Below, one piece after another: positions 1-9,058 of a stretch of 18,413 nucleotides of DNA; within the stretch, counting starts at the first letter, position 1, and each line of letters opens with the position of its first letter. The notes below the pieces were generated by a model. It was not told the DNA's origin. It made no database searches and saw only the letters and a list, made by a program, of their open reading frames with translations. Source of the stretch: Brachionus plicatilis (taxonomy: Eukaryota > Rotifera > Eurotatoria > Ploima > Brachionidae); NCBI GenBank assembly GCA_010279815.1, contig QEOQ01000704.1:835818-854230 (forward strand), in the 5' to 3' direction. The translations under genes and the position numbers were made by a program.

Positions 1-272
1 AAAAAAAAAATTTATAAAAATTGAATAGAATTATTGATTTAATAATTATTTGAAAAAATTTAACAATAAGCTATCTAAGTTAAATAACTCAAATTTAGAA
101 ACAAAATCTGTGTAAATTAAATTTATGTTATTGAAAATTGAAAGCTTAAACGTTGAAAACTTCAACATTGATCTCTTGATCACTAAGCAATTTATTAATC
201 TTGAATAAAAATGTTCAAATGTTTTTCACCACTTCATTATACTGTAAAATTCACTGACGAAACGCTCAGTTA

Positions 273-591
273 TACTGTGATATTTTGGCAAAATATTTAT
301 TAACATTTGGAGCTCATAAATACAACTAGTTTTTTAAATTACATCAAGATAATGACCCCAAACATACATCAAGCTTGTGTACTTCATATTTAACAGAAAA
401 TGATGTGTTTAATGCTTTTTTGGAGTTTGAAAAAACATTAACTCCCCAAATTCAGAATTATATAAATCACTTGAAAAAAGTAAGAATTTTTATAACTATA
501 AAAACACAGCTTAAAATTAAATTAGTAAACAATTTGAACTAAGGTAATTAAAATCGTTATTGAGAAAGAAGGTGGATGGTCGAGCCATTAG
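273..591 (+). pseudogene. Tc1/mariner-like transposase relic (C-terminal DDE part)
   Basis: Plus-frame reading from 273 gives YCDILAKYLL, an in-frame stop at 327-329, then LHQDNDPKHTS at 339-371. QDNDPKHTS is the hallmark of the second catalytic aspartate of Tc1-type DDE transposases (endonucleases that cut and rejoin the element's ends), and DILAKYLL fits the segment that normally precedes it. About 25 residues on, where the family has a WP-SPDLNPIENLW block carrying the third acid, the sequence reads LTPQIQNYINHL, so the third catalytic residue and the tryptophan are gone. A further frame at 550-591 reads KIVIEKEGGWSSH then stop, which resembles the family's C-terminal end. Frames change between the pieces. 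The N-terminal DNA-binding half and terminal repeats were not found. The family call is solid; the gene is dead. Confidence 0.8.
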
Positions 592-1828
592 TTTATATTT
601 TATAGGTTTTTTAAAATTTTATAAATATAAGCGATTAAATAATTTGTATAAAAAAATCAGTTAAAAATGTTTATAAGTATTTTTAAAAAAATTTTCACTA
701 TTTTCCGTATTTTTACTATTTTTTAATTAAAATTTACCAAAATTTACCATAATTTACGTAAAAAAAGGTAAAAAAAAGTAAAACTTACAATTTTTTTTTT
801 TTCTTTAAAAAAAAAAACCAAAAAAAAAAACAAAAAATTTTAAAAAAATGTCAAAATTTCGGTTTTTTTGGACATTTTGATTTTATTCCATTAATTTTAC
901 TGCTGCTGGAACACATACATACGAATAAATTAATTTTGAAAATAAAATTATTTAGAGCTTAATAAAACATATAAATTAAATAGATTTTTGTCTAAGACTT
1001 GTGAAGTCCGTTTGAAACTTTAATCACAAGCATCAATCAAAAAATTGAAAATTCTTTTTTCAGATTGATTAATGACCATACTCAACTAAGAATAAAAAAC
1101 TGATGATGATAATGATGATAATTTCACTAAAAAACTCAGGAAAAGTTCATTTTAATTTTTTATCTCTTTTAATTAATCACGTTATTTAGTACATAATTTT
1201 GTTTAAAGTTTGAATATTTTGTAAAAGAGGATAATAATTTTTTAAAATGAGATTTTTTTCTAATTTTTGCGCCAAAATTGGAGTAATAAATCGTTCTTAT
1301 CTAAGACAGTCGAACGTTATAAAAAGTAAAGTTTAAAAAAAGAAGAATCTGATTTGCTCAAATATATTTTATTTTAGTATAAAAAGAAAGAACATTTTTG
1401 TCATTTAAAAAAAATATCTAAGAATTCTTATTTGTTCTTAGTTGTTCTTAAAAGTTAAACATCTAAGAATCTCAATTTTTTTTTTCTTAGAAAACTTCTA
1501 AGATCTAAGATTTATAAGAACTAAGAATTTTCTTAACGCAGGTAATATTATTTTAGTGTTCATCTTATCACAAAACAAGAGTCAAAATTTATTGAAAAAA
1601 AAAAAATTGTTAAACGATTAAAGTTAAAAAATTAAAATAATATTTTTAAATATTTTTTTCAAATTTTCTAATAAAAATTAAACTCATTCTAGATTCACTT
1701 AAGGGTTTAATTTCAATTATGAAGATGCTTGCAATATTAACTTAAAATTATTTTTCTATTTGAAACTGAAAAAAACATGTAAAACATTGCACTTTTTCAA
1801 TGTTATTTCAACATTGGATACATTTTTT
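592..1828. other. AT-rich stretch without a recognisable gene
   Basis: No reading frame of convincing length or composition was seen. It contains homopolymer A/T runs, a short block of TTTACC and TTTACG words around 728-790, a small ATG/ATA microsatellite near 1102-1121 and a cluster of short CTAAGAA/TTCTTAG words (listed separately). Confidence 0.5.
1417..1535. repeat. Cluster of CTAAGAA / TTCTTAG words in both orientations
   Basis: Around nine copies of the heptamer CTAAGAA or its complement, or near versions of it, lie within about 120 bases, in both orientations, some adjacent enough to form small hairpins. A related TCTAAGA word also occurs near 1298. In such AT-rich DNA this could be decayed tandem or inverted repeat material. 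No function is claimed. Confidence 0.45.
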
Positions 1829-2009
1829 GGGTCTAGTCGGTTAGGGGAACATATGTTCACATATTAGTCGAACAATTCATGATGATTCAATTCAATTCAA
1901 TTCGGGTTAGGTGACCATTACGCTCACATAATTTTTTGTTCACACATAAGTGAACACATAAGTCCTTGTGTTCTTAAGTCAAAAAGTATCTGGGACCTTA
2001 ATTAAGAAA

Positions 2010-3309
2010 AAAAAAGTATGCTCCCTTATCTTTGACATTTCTCAAGCCTTTGACAAGGTTTAGCTTAGCGGTATCATTTATAAACTAAGTAAAGCTGGAG
2101 TCCCACTCTATATTCTTGAGTGGGTAAAGAATTTCTTAAATAATATAAAGATTTTTATTAAATTAAATAATTTTGAGTCTACTTGTGGAGAAATAGCAAC
2201 TGGCGTCCCCGAGGGCGTCGTTATTTGCCATATTTTATTTTCAATTTTTATTAATGACGTACCAAAACCGGACAAAAAAAACAATTATTGCTCTTTATTA
2301 TTTGCAGATGATTTGGCCACCTTCTTCATATTTAAGAAATATGGTAACATTTCCAAAGTTATAAATAGCTACTTGAAAAAAGTCGAAACTTGGCTCTACA
2401 AATGGAGACTAAAAATGGCTCCCGATAAGTGGGCAATGTGAAATTTTAGTACAAAAATTACAGTACAAAAAGTAAAAACTTTATAACTTTTTTTCTAATT
2501 GTGCTAAAATGGTTCTACAAAAGGTACAATATTGTACAAATTTGTACAAAAGAATTCCAAGCTCTGCAAAAACTCTGCAATTTTCTGTAAAATGTACACC
2601 ATCAAAAAATCCTTGATTAAACTCTGCATTAAATTGCAGAGTTTTTGCAGAGCTTGGAATTCTTTTGTACAAAATTTGTACAATATTGTACTTTTTGCAG
2701 AACCATTTTTGCACAATTAGAAAAAAAGTTATAAAGTTTTTACTTTTTGTACTGTAATTTTTGTACTAAAATTTCACATTGCCCGATAAGTGCTGTTACT
2801 TAATTTCTGGAAATTCTTCAAAAAATCAGGATCTAGTTCTTAATCTTCTTGGCAAGAAAATTCCATACTGTGATTCCCCAATTTTTTTAGGTATAAAATT
2901 TGATGAAAGCTTATGTTTTAACTCTCAAGTCGAGTTTATCCGGTCTAGGTGTCAAGATAGACTAAATATTATCAAAATTCTGTCCCATAAATCATGGAAA
3001 CTCAAAGGTAAAACTTTAGTTGGGGTTTATAATGCTCTCATAGGTTCAATTATAGATTATATTTTTTTTCTCAATAAAACTAGTCTCAAAAACAAATATC
3101 CAGGGGTTACAAGTACTTCAAAATATCTCTATCAAGTCTATTTACCATCTCCCCATTGACATTCCGTCTGAAATTTTTTATAACTTTCTTGAAGAAACTA
3201 AATTAGATCCAATAAAATTAAGGCTAGAAAAACTGTTTATTAGATACTTAAAAAATTGTTTCGGTCACAAAAACGCCTTTGATAACAAGTTATTCGAAAA
3301 AATACGTTG
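2010..3309 (+). pseudogene. Jockey-type non-LTR retrotransposon reverse transcriptase, 5'-truncated and interrupted
   Basis: The frame starting near 2020 reads FDISQAFDKV (RT motif with the first catalytic aspartate), then a stop where the family has tryptophan, then LFSIFINDVP and the catalytic LLFADDLAT at 2300-2326. WLYKWRLKMAPDK follows and is cut by the 352-bp palindrome at 2432-2783; the frame resumes with CCYLISG and continues through FLGIKFDESLCF and LNIIKILSHKSW, all typical thumb-region motifs of jockey/CR1-like elements. After a frameshift near 3130 the C-terminal part DIPSEIFYNFLEET to KLFEKIR ends at a TGA at 3307-3309. The motif usually GVPQGSVLSP is degraded here. The endonuclease domain is absent, as expected of a 5'-truncated copy, and an A-rich tail lies near 3528-3545. 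The element is inactive. Confidence 0.9.
2432..2783. mobile_element. 352-bp palindromic (foldback) element, copy 1, 9-bp target duplication
   Basis: Two arms of about 151 bases (2432-2582 and 2632-2783) are near-perfect reverse complements, starting GGCAATGTGAAATTTTAG and ending in its complement, with a spacer of about 49 bases. The host word CGATAAGTG is duplicated at 2423-2431 and 2784-2792. Removing the element and one copy of the word restores the reverse transcriptase frame (MAPDK followed by CCYL), which proves insertion into that gene. A 9-bp duplication with long inverted ends fits the Mutator superfamily, so this is probably a non-autonomous Mutator-like MITE. It encodes nothing; all open frames within it are by-products of the palindrome. 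Confidence 0.93.
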
Positions 3310-3545
3310 ATTTCTTTGTTAAAAGCTCAAGAATACCTAACTTTAGAACTCCCTTGTCAATTGTCTCAAAGAATTCGCTGCAGTGGATAGTTCAAAGCTT
3401 GTAACTTTTCTAAAATGTATTTGTCATTTGTTCTTTTTGAAATTATTTAAACTCTAACAGTATTTAAAAATTTTTCTAACAATGGTGAAATGAGTTTAAT
3501 TACTCAAAGCCATTTAAAAACTATATTAAATAAATAAAAAAAAAA

Positions 3546-4254
3546 CATAAAATTTAATTTGTTCACATAAAATTTCAATTATTCACGTAGTTTTGTTTTG
3601 ACCACATAACTGACTCTTACAAACAATCTCTTACAAGCCTAATAAAATCATAAATGATGTTGCAAAATTAATTATTATTAAATTTGAAACTACTATAGAG
3701 TGTTTAAAGTTAAACTGTATAATGGGTAAAATTACATCATTTTACGTAATTTTACGTCAGAAAATGTAAGCTTACACAATATTTCATCATTTCTTGTATG
3801 TAAGAAAATGTAAGATAACATAATCTTACGTAAATTTACGTAAAATTACACTAGTTTAAGTAAGTTTCGTCAAAAAAGACTTACAGCCAAAAAAAACTGA
3901 ATTTTAGAGGAAAAAGTGAAAAATTAATAAAAATTTGAATTTTATAAGACAATTTTTGAAAAAAAAACATTACACTTTATTACTTTTTTTACATCATTTT
4001 ACATGAAATTACACAATTTAATGTAATAATATGCAATTTTCTGTCATATTTTTTAAGTAATGTAGATATTAGGCAAGCACCCATATTTTTTTTTGTCAAA
4101 AGATGATTTTAAAAATATCAAAAAATTTAATGCAATTAAAAATGATTCAAAAAAGTGAAACAATATATCTTTTGTAAGGATAAATAAAAAATTAAAAAAT
4201 AATTTTATCTAAAGTCTAAAGACTCTAAAAATAATTTACTTTTTTGGCGTTGTA
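3546..4254. repeat. TTAC/ACGTAA-rich interior of the large element
   Basis: This part of the large inverted-end element has no gene. It is built from recurring words such as ATTTTACGTAA, AATGTAAG and TTACATCATTTTAC; the last recurs at about 3733-3746 and 3989-4002 followed by near-identical AAATTAC segments. Such word repetition is common in non-autonomous DNA elements but may also be simple-sequence drift. Confidence 0.45.
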
Positions 4255-4600
4255 CTTTTTTTTAATGTTCTCATAATTTCTATTTTGTTCACATATTATA
4301 CATGAACAAAAAATTATGTGAACTTATTGTTCATCTAACCCGAAAACATGAATTTCACCAAATATGTGAACACATGTTCACCTAACCGACTAGACTTCAT
4401 TTTTTATTTAAACACAAAAAATTAAACCAAATCTTTTTATAAATATTTTATTTGAAATTCGAAGTTATAACAAAAACGGAGTTGTTTATATACTAGCTAG
4501 AACATGTGCTTCAGCTGCAGTTAATCCAAGATTAAATAATTAGTAGAAACATGTAAAAATCCTGGTTTTAACACACGTGTTCTTTCAATGTATTTTTGTA

Positions 4601-4790
4601 TTAGTCTGTTTTAGTTTGAATAGTGCGTGGAATGTCACCATCAATTGTTCTTGCAAAAATATTTCGAAAATTTTGAATTTTTTCCATCACTTTCTTTATC
4701 AAAACTTGATCAGCCTCGTCTATTGTTTTGTCAATTGGATACTCTAAAATGCTTTCCTTTTATAAGAGTTGACTTATTTTTGAAAGATGA
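4601..4790 (-). pseudogene. Unrecognised coding relic
   Basis: On the minus strand 4747-4601 is open for 48 codons and has a protein-like mix of residues (LEYPIDKTIDEADQ then KKVMEKIQNFRNIFART, ending IQTKTD and a stop). An adjoining frame just upstream reads KGKHFRVSN, which suggests a frameshift within a once longer reading frame. No start codon or known domain is visible. It could be the tail of a transposon protein or of a host exon. I do not recognise it, and chance cannot be fully excluded. Confidence 0.35.
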
Positions 4791-5101
4791 TAAAATAAAC
4801 AATTTCTTTTTTTTTTGATATTTAAAAATTTTACTACTCATTCTATCTATTATAAAGAGTGTAATCACTTATCAAGATAAAAATAATTACAAAAATAAAA
4901 ATAAATGTAAATTTACAATAAGTTAGGTCTTTTCACCACCATAGACAATTGTCCATGGATAATAGAAAATTGCTTGCTATTTTCGATGAACCAATATAAT
5001 ACACTAAATGGTTACAAAAACATTAATCAAGATAAAAGTAAAAAAAGAGCACTAAATGTTTAAAAAAAATTGACACTAAAAATGTCAATTTGATATAAAA
5101 T

Positions 5102-5894
5102 GGCAATGTGAAATTTTAGTACAATAATTACAGTACAAAAAGTAAAAACGCTATAATTTATTTTCTAATTGTGCAAAAATGACTCTATTAAAAGTAAAAT
5201 ATTGTACAAATTTTGTGCAACGGAATTCCAGGCTCTGCAAAAACTCTGCAAATTATTGCATTTTTTAATCAAATTTTTTTTAATGGTGTGCATTTTACAG
5301 AAAATTGCAGAGTTTTTGCAGAGAAAATAATTTACCGTATTCCCTTGTTCGATAATGCAGCGCCACAACCTAGAACACATCATTGGCGCAGGCGCTATAC
5401 TAAATCTCGCCCATGTTAAATTCAACTTAACTTGTGTTGCATGCGCCAAAACCGTATTTCGGGTTGTGGCGATGCACTATATCTAGGGTCTTGAGAATGG
5501 TGCTGCATTATTTAAGTTTAGCAAAGGGATAATATTTAAAAAAAAAAAAGAATTTTTTTTAATTAAGTATTTGGTGCGGCATTAAAGTTTAAAAATAAAA
5601 AAGAATTTAAAATAAAAAATATTGTCTTGAATTATTTTTATATTTTCTTTTTAAATCATTCAAATGATGCAGCACCATTCTCAAGACCCTGGATATAGTG
5701 CATCGCCACAACCCGAAATACGGTTTTGGCGCATGCAACACAAGTTAAGTTGAATTTAACATGGGCGAGATTTAGTATAGCGCCTGCGCCAATGATGTGT
5801 TCTAGGTTGTGGCGCTGCATTATCGAACAAGGGAATACGGTATAGCGTTTTTACTTTTTGTACTGTAATTTTTGTACTAAAATTTCACATTGCC
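5102..5894. mobile_element. Palindromic element, copy 2, disrupted by a second insertion
   Basis: The same element as at 2432-2783: termini GGCAATGTGAAATTTTAG at 5102 and its complement ending at 5894, flanked by TATAAAAT at 5094-5101 and 5895-5902 (8 bp, one less than copy 1). The central spacer (about 5257-5310) matches the reverse complement of copy 1's spacer, so this copy sits in the opposite orientation. The right arm is interrupted: after GCAGAGTTTTTGCAGAG about 90 bases of the expected arm are missing, then comes AAAATAATTTA, the 506-bp insertion at 5335-5840, and the last part TATAGCGTTTTTAC onward. Expected length without deletion and insertion is about 350 bp. Confidence 0.88.
5335..5840. 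mobile_element. 506-bp palindromic element at a TA site (Tc1/mariner-like MITE)
   Basis: Arms of about 176 bases (5335-5510 and 5665-5840) are close reverse complements beginning CCGTATTCCCTTGTTCG. TA flanks both ends (5333-5334, 5841-5842), and the sequence either side joins into the expected arm of the surrounding palindrome, so the TA is a target duplication as in the Tc1/mariner superfamily. The arms are much richer in GC than anything nearby (for example GGCGCAGGCGC, GCATGCGCC). The AT-rich centre carries an extra imperfect copy of the inner arm edge, GGTGCGGCATTAAAGTTTA, near 5572-5590. No protein is encoded; open frames across the arms are palindrome artefacts. Confidence 0.88.
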
Positions 5895-5902
5895 TATAAA
5901 AT

Positions 5903-6520
5903 CATTTATTTTGTTACTAATTAAGATAATTTGTTTACGATAAAGCTTGCTCAAAATTTTGTTTTTTTTTTGTTTTTTTTTTGTTACAGAGTTAGATATT
6001 TTGATTTTTGAATTAGATAATTTGTTACATGAGTTACTTTTCGCGTTTTTTTTTCCAGATTAATTCAATATGGCATTTAATCCTATGACCTATGAGGTCT
6101 ATACAAGTTTTTTTGTCAATAAAAAATAAAAAAATAAATAAAATAATTATCAAACTTATTAAAATATAAAATATCAATAATTAATTTTTTTCTATTCTTA
6201 TTTTCAATTGTAAATATTTTTAATCTTGATTTTTTTTTACATTTAATGCTTATGAGGCCATCTTTTGAATAAATAAATAAAAATTGTTCATGATACGACA
6301 AGACCCATTAAGTTAAGTTGATAATTTATTTAATTACTGGAATTTTAATTCAATACATAGTAATTAAATTAAAATTCGAGGACAAAAAAAGAACATTGTT
6401 GTGTGATAACAAAATTAGTGGCAAAATACTGAATTTGTGCTTTAAAAAAAATTAAAGGTCCCTAATAAAAAAAAGACCTTTATTTAATCTAAAAAAAAAA
6501 TTTAATTTTTAATTAATTTT
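5903..6520. other. AT-rich stretch without a recognisable gene
   Basis: Homopolymer-rich DNA. The minus-strand open frame at 6116-6301 is made of K, N, I, F and Y codons forced by AT composition and is not supported. Because the frame of the next gene seems to be entered through a splice acceptor, this stretch may be an intron of that gene. Confidence 0.45.
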
Positions 6521-6525
6521 TTATT

Positions 6526-7614
6526 GCCAAGCTATCCATCCAGTTCGGAATACTGAACCAAATGTTCGATAATATACACGAACAGCAGCTAATCGAAGAC
6601 TACATTAATCTAATGCGGTTTGTGAGCGACCCAGAGCCCAAAGATTTTGTTTTCAAGTGTTTTTCCGGTGATTCAAACATTCACACCATTTGGCACCATA
6701 CCTATATAAATTGTATATACAGCCTCAAGGTGTTGAGTGTGTTTTCAATCCTCAGCATATTTCAGAACGAAGAAAGACCACGTAAACAATCGACCAACAA
6801 TTACACACCGCCTCAAATTCAAAAGAGCATGTCAGCGTCAAGCTTGAGCAAAACAAGTTCCCTAAATCAAATAAAGTTCAGTGGTTTTTCCGAGAAAAGA
6901 AAAGTGTCTCTCACATTTTTGACCCAGTACGCCAACTTGAAGATACCACAGGACTTTTTCGGCATACTGGAAGACATTCGCTCAGGCCTGTATCCGAGAC
7001 TGTTTAGAAACAAAGAGCGTCTGACATCCAGCTCGTCCAGCTACAAGCTTCGCTCTGTTTCGTCCACTTCATGTCTGGATTTTGTTATCCAACAAAAGCA
7101 GATCATTGACAGACGATCATCATGTATGACCGGACATGAGCGCAGTGGGTCAACCTACTGTCTGGACATGATCGACAATTGCGAACAGGTGGCCAAAGAA
7201 GACCCCAGCTTGTTCAAGTACCCGATAGAGACTCGGCGAGTGAGACAAGAAGAGTGCAACATTAAAATACTGGACTATGACTCACAAGTCCAGTTTACTG
7301 TCGATTTAGTCTTTGATGACAGACTAAGTCGAAGTTTGACATCGGTATTTCCGGTTAGTTTTTTAAATTACTTTAAGCCTGAAACCGATGCCAATCTGAG
7401 CGCCAAAATATTTTCTCTAGGCCCTAATCAGGACGAGTTTTTGAACTTGATATGCAGCTCGACAGACAATGAGTACACATTTGACTCGAAGCTAGAGAAT
7501 ATAAGTATACATTTAGCAAATGAGCTAATTGATCAAGGATTGATAAATCCCAATGACCATGGTTTAATTGCAGATTTGTTTATTAGAACTATAAAAGAGT
7601 TTGTAGTTCAGTGA
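6526..7614 (+). CDS. Unrecognised host protein, probably the last exon of a longer gene
   Basis: This is the only long intact frame in the window, with balanced codon use and far less AT than its flanks. The first ATG is at 6562 (350 residues to a TGA at 7612-7614), but the frame stays open and protein-like upstream (IAKLSIQFGILNQ just before MFDNIHEQQ), following a T-rich tract. Plausible acceptors are the AG at 6530-6531 and the AG at 6542-6543. I therefore think 6562 is an internal methionine and that earlier exons lie to the left. Visible features: helix-rich N-terminal segment with IWHHTYINCIYSLKVLSVFSILSIFQ (hydrophobic, but probably a buried helix); a serine-rich, presumably disordered region at residues 90-110; KIPQDFFGILEDIRSGLYPRLFRNKERL at about 145-172; a second Ser-rich stretch at 173-190; a mixed helical C-terminus. 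No catalytic or metal-binding motif is seen. I do not recognise the family. Neighbours are all mobile DNA. Confidence 0.8.
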   Translation, partial: AKLSIQFGILNQMFDNIHEQQLIEDYINLMRFVSDPEPKDFVFKCFSGDSNIHTIWHHTYINCIYSLKVLSVFSILSIFQNEERPRKQSTNNYTPPQIQKSMSASSLSKTSSLNQIKFSGFSEKRKVSLTFLTQYANLKIPQDFFGILEDIRSGLYPRLFRNKERLTSSSSSYKLRSVSSTSCLDFVIQQKQIIDRRSSCMTGHERSGSTYCLDMIDNCEQVAKEDPSLFKYPIETRRVRQEECNIKILDYDSQVQFTVDLVFDDRLSRSLTSVFPVSFLNYFKPETDANLSAKIFSLGPNQDEFLNLICSSTDNEYTFDSKLENISIHLANELIDQGLINPNDHGLIADLFIRTIKEFVVQ

Positions 7615-7680
7615 GTTTGATTTTAGATAATTGTAAATAATTTATAGCTTTTTTTTTTTTAAATATCAAGCTTTTTATTA

Positions 7681-7686
7681 AATAAA
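7681..7686 (+). promoter_or_regulatory. Probable polyadenylation signal AATAAA
   Basis: A canonical AATAAA lies 67 bases after the stop codon of the preceding gene, after a T-rich segment. Further copies occur at about 7750 and 7761. In AT-rich DNA the hexamer is common, so only position supports it. Confidence 0.5.
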
Positions 7687-7689
7687 ACA

Positions 7690-8170
7690 ACATGGTGAAA
7701 ATTTGTGGATAATTTTTTTTTTGAATTATTTTCTTTATTAATTTAGCAAAATAAATTTTAAATAAAACAAGGTTTTACCCATTGCTTCGCTGCTGGAATA
7801 TTAAAAATTAAAAATAAAAGAGGAATTTAATTTGATTATTTGGATACCTGAAAAAACGCATATGCCCCCCAAAATCCAAAAATGCACATGTGGATATAGG
7901 ACGGTCAATTAAGCTAAATTTAAAAAAAAATTAATCATCAAAAAGCTTTTTTTTGGTTCAATCAACGTTGTTTTAATTTTTTTAAACTTGATTTTTTTTC
8001 TCTTTAATTTTGATTTTGTTATCAATATAAAAGTTTAATTTAATTGTTTCTTATTGCTCTTTGTATGCTTATTTAGTCTTAGTTTCGTTTAGAAGAAGGC
8101 ATTAAAATCATAAAATTGACTGTAGCATTTCTTTTAAAAAAGAAATTAACTATTAAACAAAAAACATTAA
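7690..8170. other. AT-rich stretch without a recognisable gene
   Basis: No coding signal seen. A short less AT-rich island near 7775-7795 and another near 7863-7912 (a run of C, then GGACGGTC) stand out slightly but match nothing I recognise. Confidence 0.4.
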
Positions 8171-8204
8171 TTCACAATGATGAATGACTTTTTTTTTATT
8201 TTAG

Positions 8205-8379
8205 CTTTTATGTGTTTAGCTATTTTGATTGTTGCTATTTTAATATAGTCTCAGCTGTATTGGCTTTACCATTCGTCTATTTTAAACGCTTTAAAATCGC
8301 TTAAAAAAATAAAATACACACCGTCACTTTTCCTTTAAATGATATTGAAGAAAAGGCTCATAAACATGTTTCTAAGTAA
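8205..8379 (+). pseudogene. Possible exon with a hydrophobic segment, unrecognised
   Basis: A long T tract ending in TTTTATTTTAG (8194-8204) makes a good splice acceptor. The following frame reads FYVFSYFDCCYFNIVSAVL, then ALPFVYFKRFKIA and a TAA at 8302-8304. The segment is hydrophobic and ends in basic residues, as a last membrane helix with a short cytosolic tail would. Beyond the stop the same frame stays open for 24 codons (KNKIHTVTFPLNDIEEKAHKH...) up to 8377, so the first stop may be a mutation. No partner exon was found upstream. An overlapping 23-codon frame from an ATG at 8177 is an alternative reading. Confidence is low. Confidence 0.3.
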
Positions 8380-9058
8380 ACTAAGGCTTAAAAATTCAAA
8401 CACAGTGTCAATTTTTTCATAGGATTTTTATTTTTTTGATAAAAATTAATAAACGAAAAATCGAGTTTTATTTTATTTGAAAAATAATAAAAAAAAAAAT
8501 TCAATTATTTGTTTCTAGGATATTAATTTTTTGGAAAAAAGACACCTAAATGAAAAAATTTGCTTTAAGAATTTATTTAATTTAGAGAAGCAACTCTAAA
8601 AAAAGTAAAATTAAAGTAAAATATAATTTTGTTACTTCTCCATTAATTTGAAAAATTATTCTTTTGTTTATAAAATTTACAACAGTCCAATTATTTGCTT
8701 TACTGATAATCAAAATATTTATTATAAAATAATTTTATTTAAATATTTGATTGTTTGAATTTTAAATATTAAGATTTATTGAGTTTGAATATTTTTTTTC
8801 TTATTAATGTTTTTTTAATATCTCTTTGATTATGTTTTTTATATTTATTTTATTCTATGAATATATATTAAGACAATTCCAAGAACACTGTATTTAAAAA
8901 TTAAACTTAGTTATCGTAAGTATATATGTGAAAATTTTCCTGTTTTTCACACATTTGGGTTTTAAATATTAAGATAAATTGTGATTTAAAAAAATAAACT
9001 TTCGTAGCTAGCCATTGGATGCTTTAAACTTAATTTTAAAACTTAAGACTTAATATTA
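8380..9058. other. AT-rich stretch without a recognisable gene
   Basis: Nothing coding was seen. TTTTAAATATTAAGAT occurs twice, at about 8760 and 8960, both times followed by a TTG-rich stretch; this is the only internal repetition noticed. Confidence 0.4.

Larger units (their letters stand above)
1829..4397. mobile_element. DNA-transposon-like element with about 120-bp inverted ends
   Basis: The left end reads GTCTAGTCGGTTAGG at 1831 and the right end reads CCTAACCGACTAGAC up to 4395. The match continues inward, with gaps, for about 120 bases: both sides have GTTCACATATT, then GGGTTAG, then CACATAATTTTTTGTTCA in equivalent places. An identical 8-base word CATTTTTT lies just outside at 1821-1828 and 4398-4405, giving a plausible 8-bp target duplication if two diverged bases at each tip belong to the element. 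Repeated GTTCACATA/TATGTGAAC words are concentrated near the ends and around 3558-3610, like the subterminal repeats of hAT-type elements. No transposase of its own is visible; the interior is filled by a jockey-type retroelement fragment and a palindromic insertion. The superfamily is uncertain. Confidence 0.75.

Noticed and set aside
2481..2720. Three overlapping open frames of 62-77 codons on both strands
   Set aside because: They lie entirely within the palindromic element and are mirror images of one another; the sequence is non-coding.
5165..5449. Open frames of 94 and 68 codons
   Set aside because: They run across the boundary between two nested palindromic elements, so they are artefacts of the insertion.
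6116..6301. 61-codon minus-strand frame
   Set aside because: Composed almost only of K, N, I, F, Y and D codons as expected from AT-rich DNA; no motif or context.
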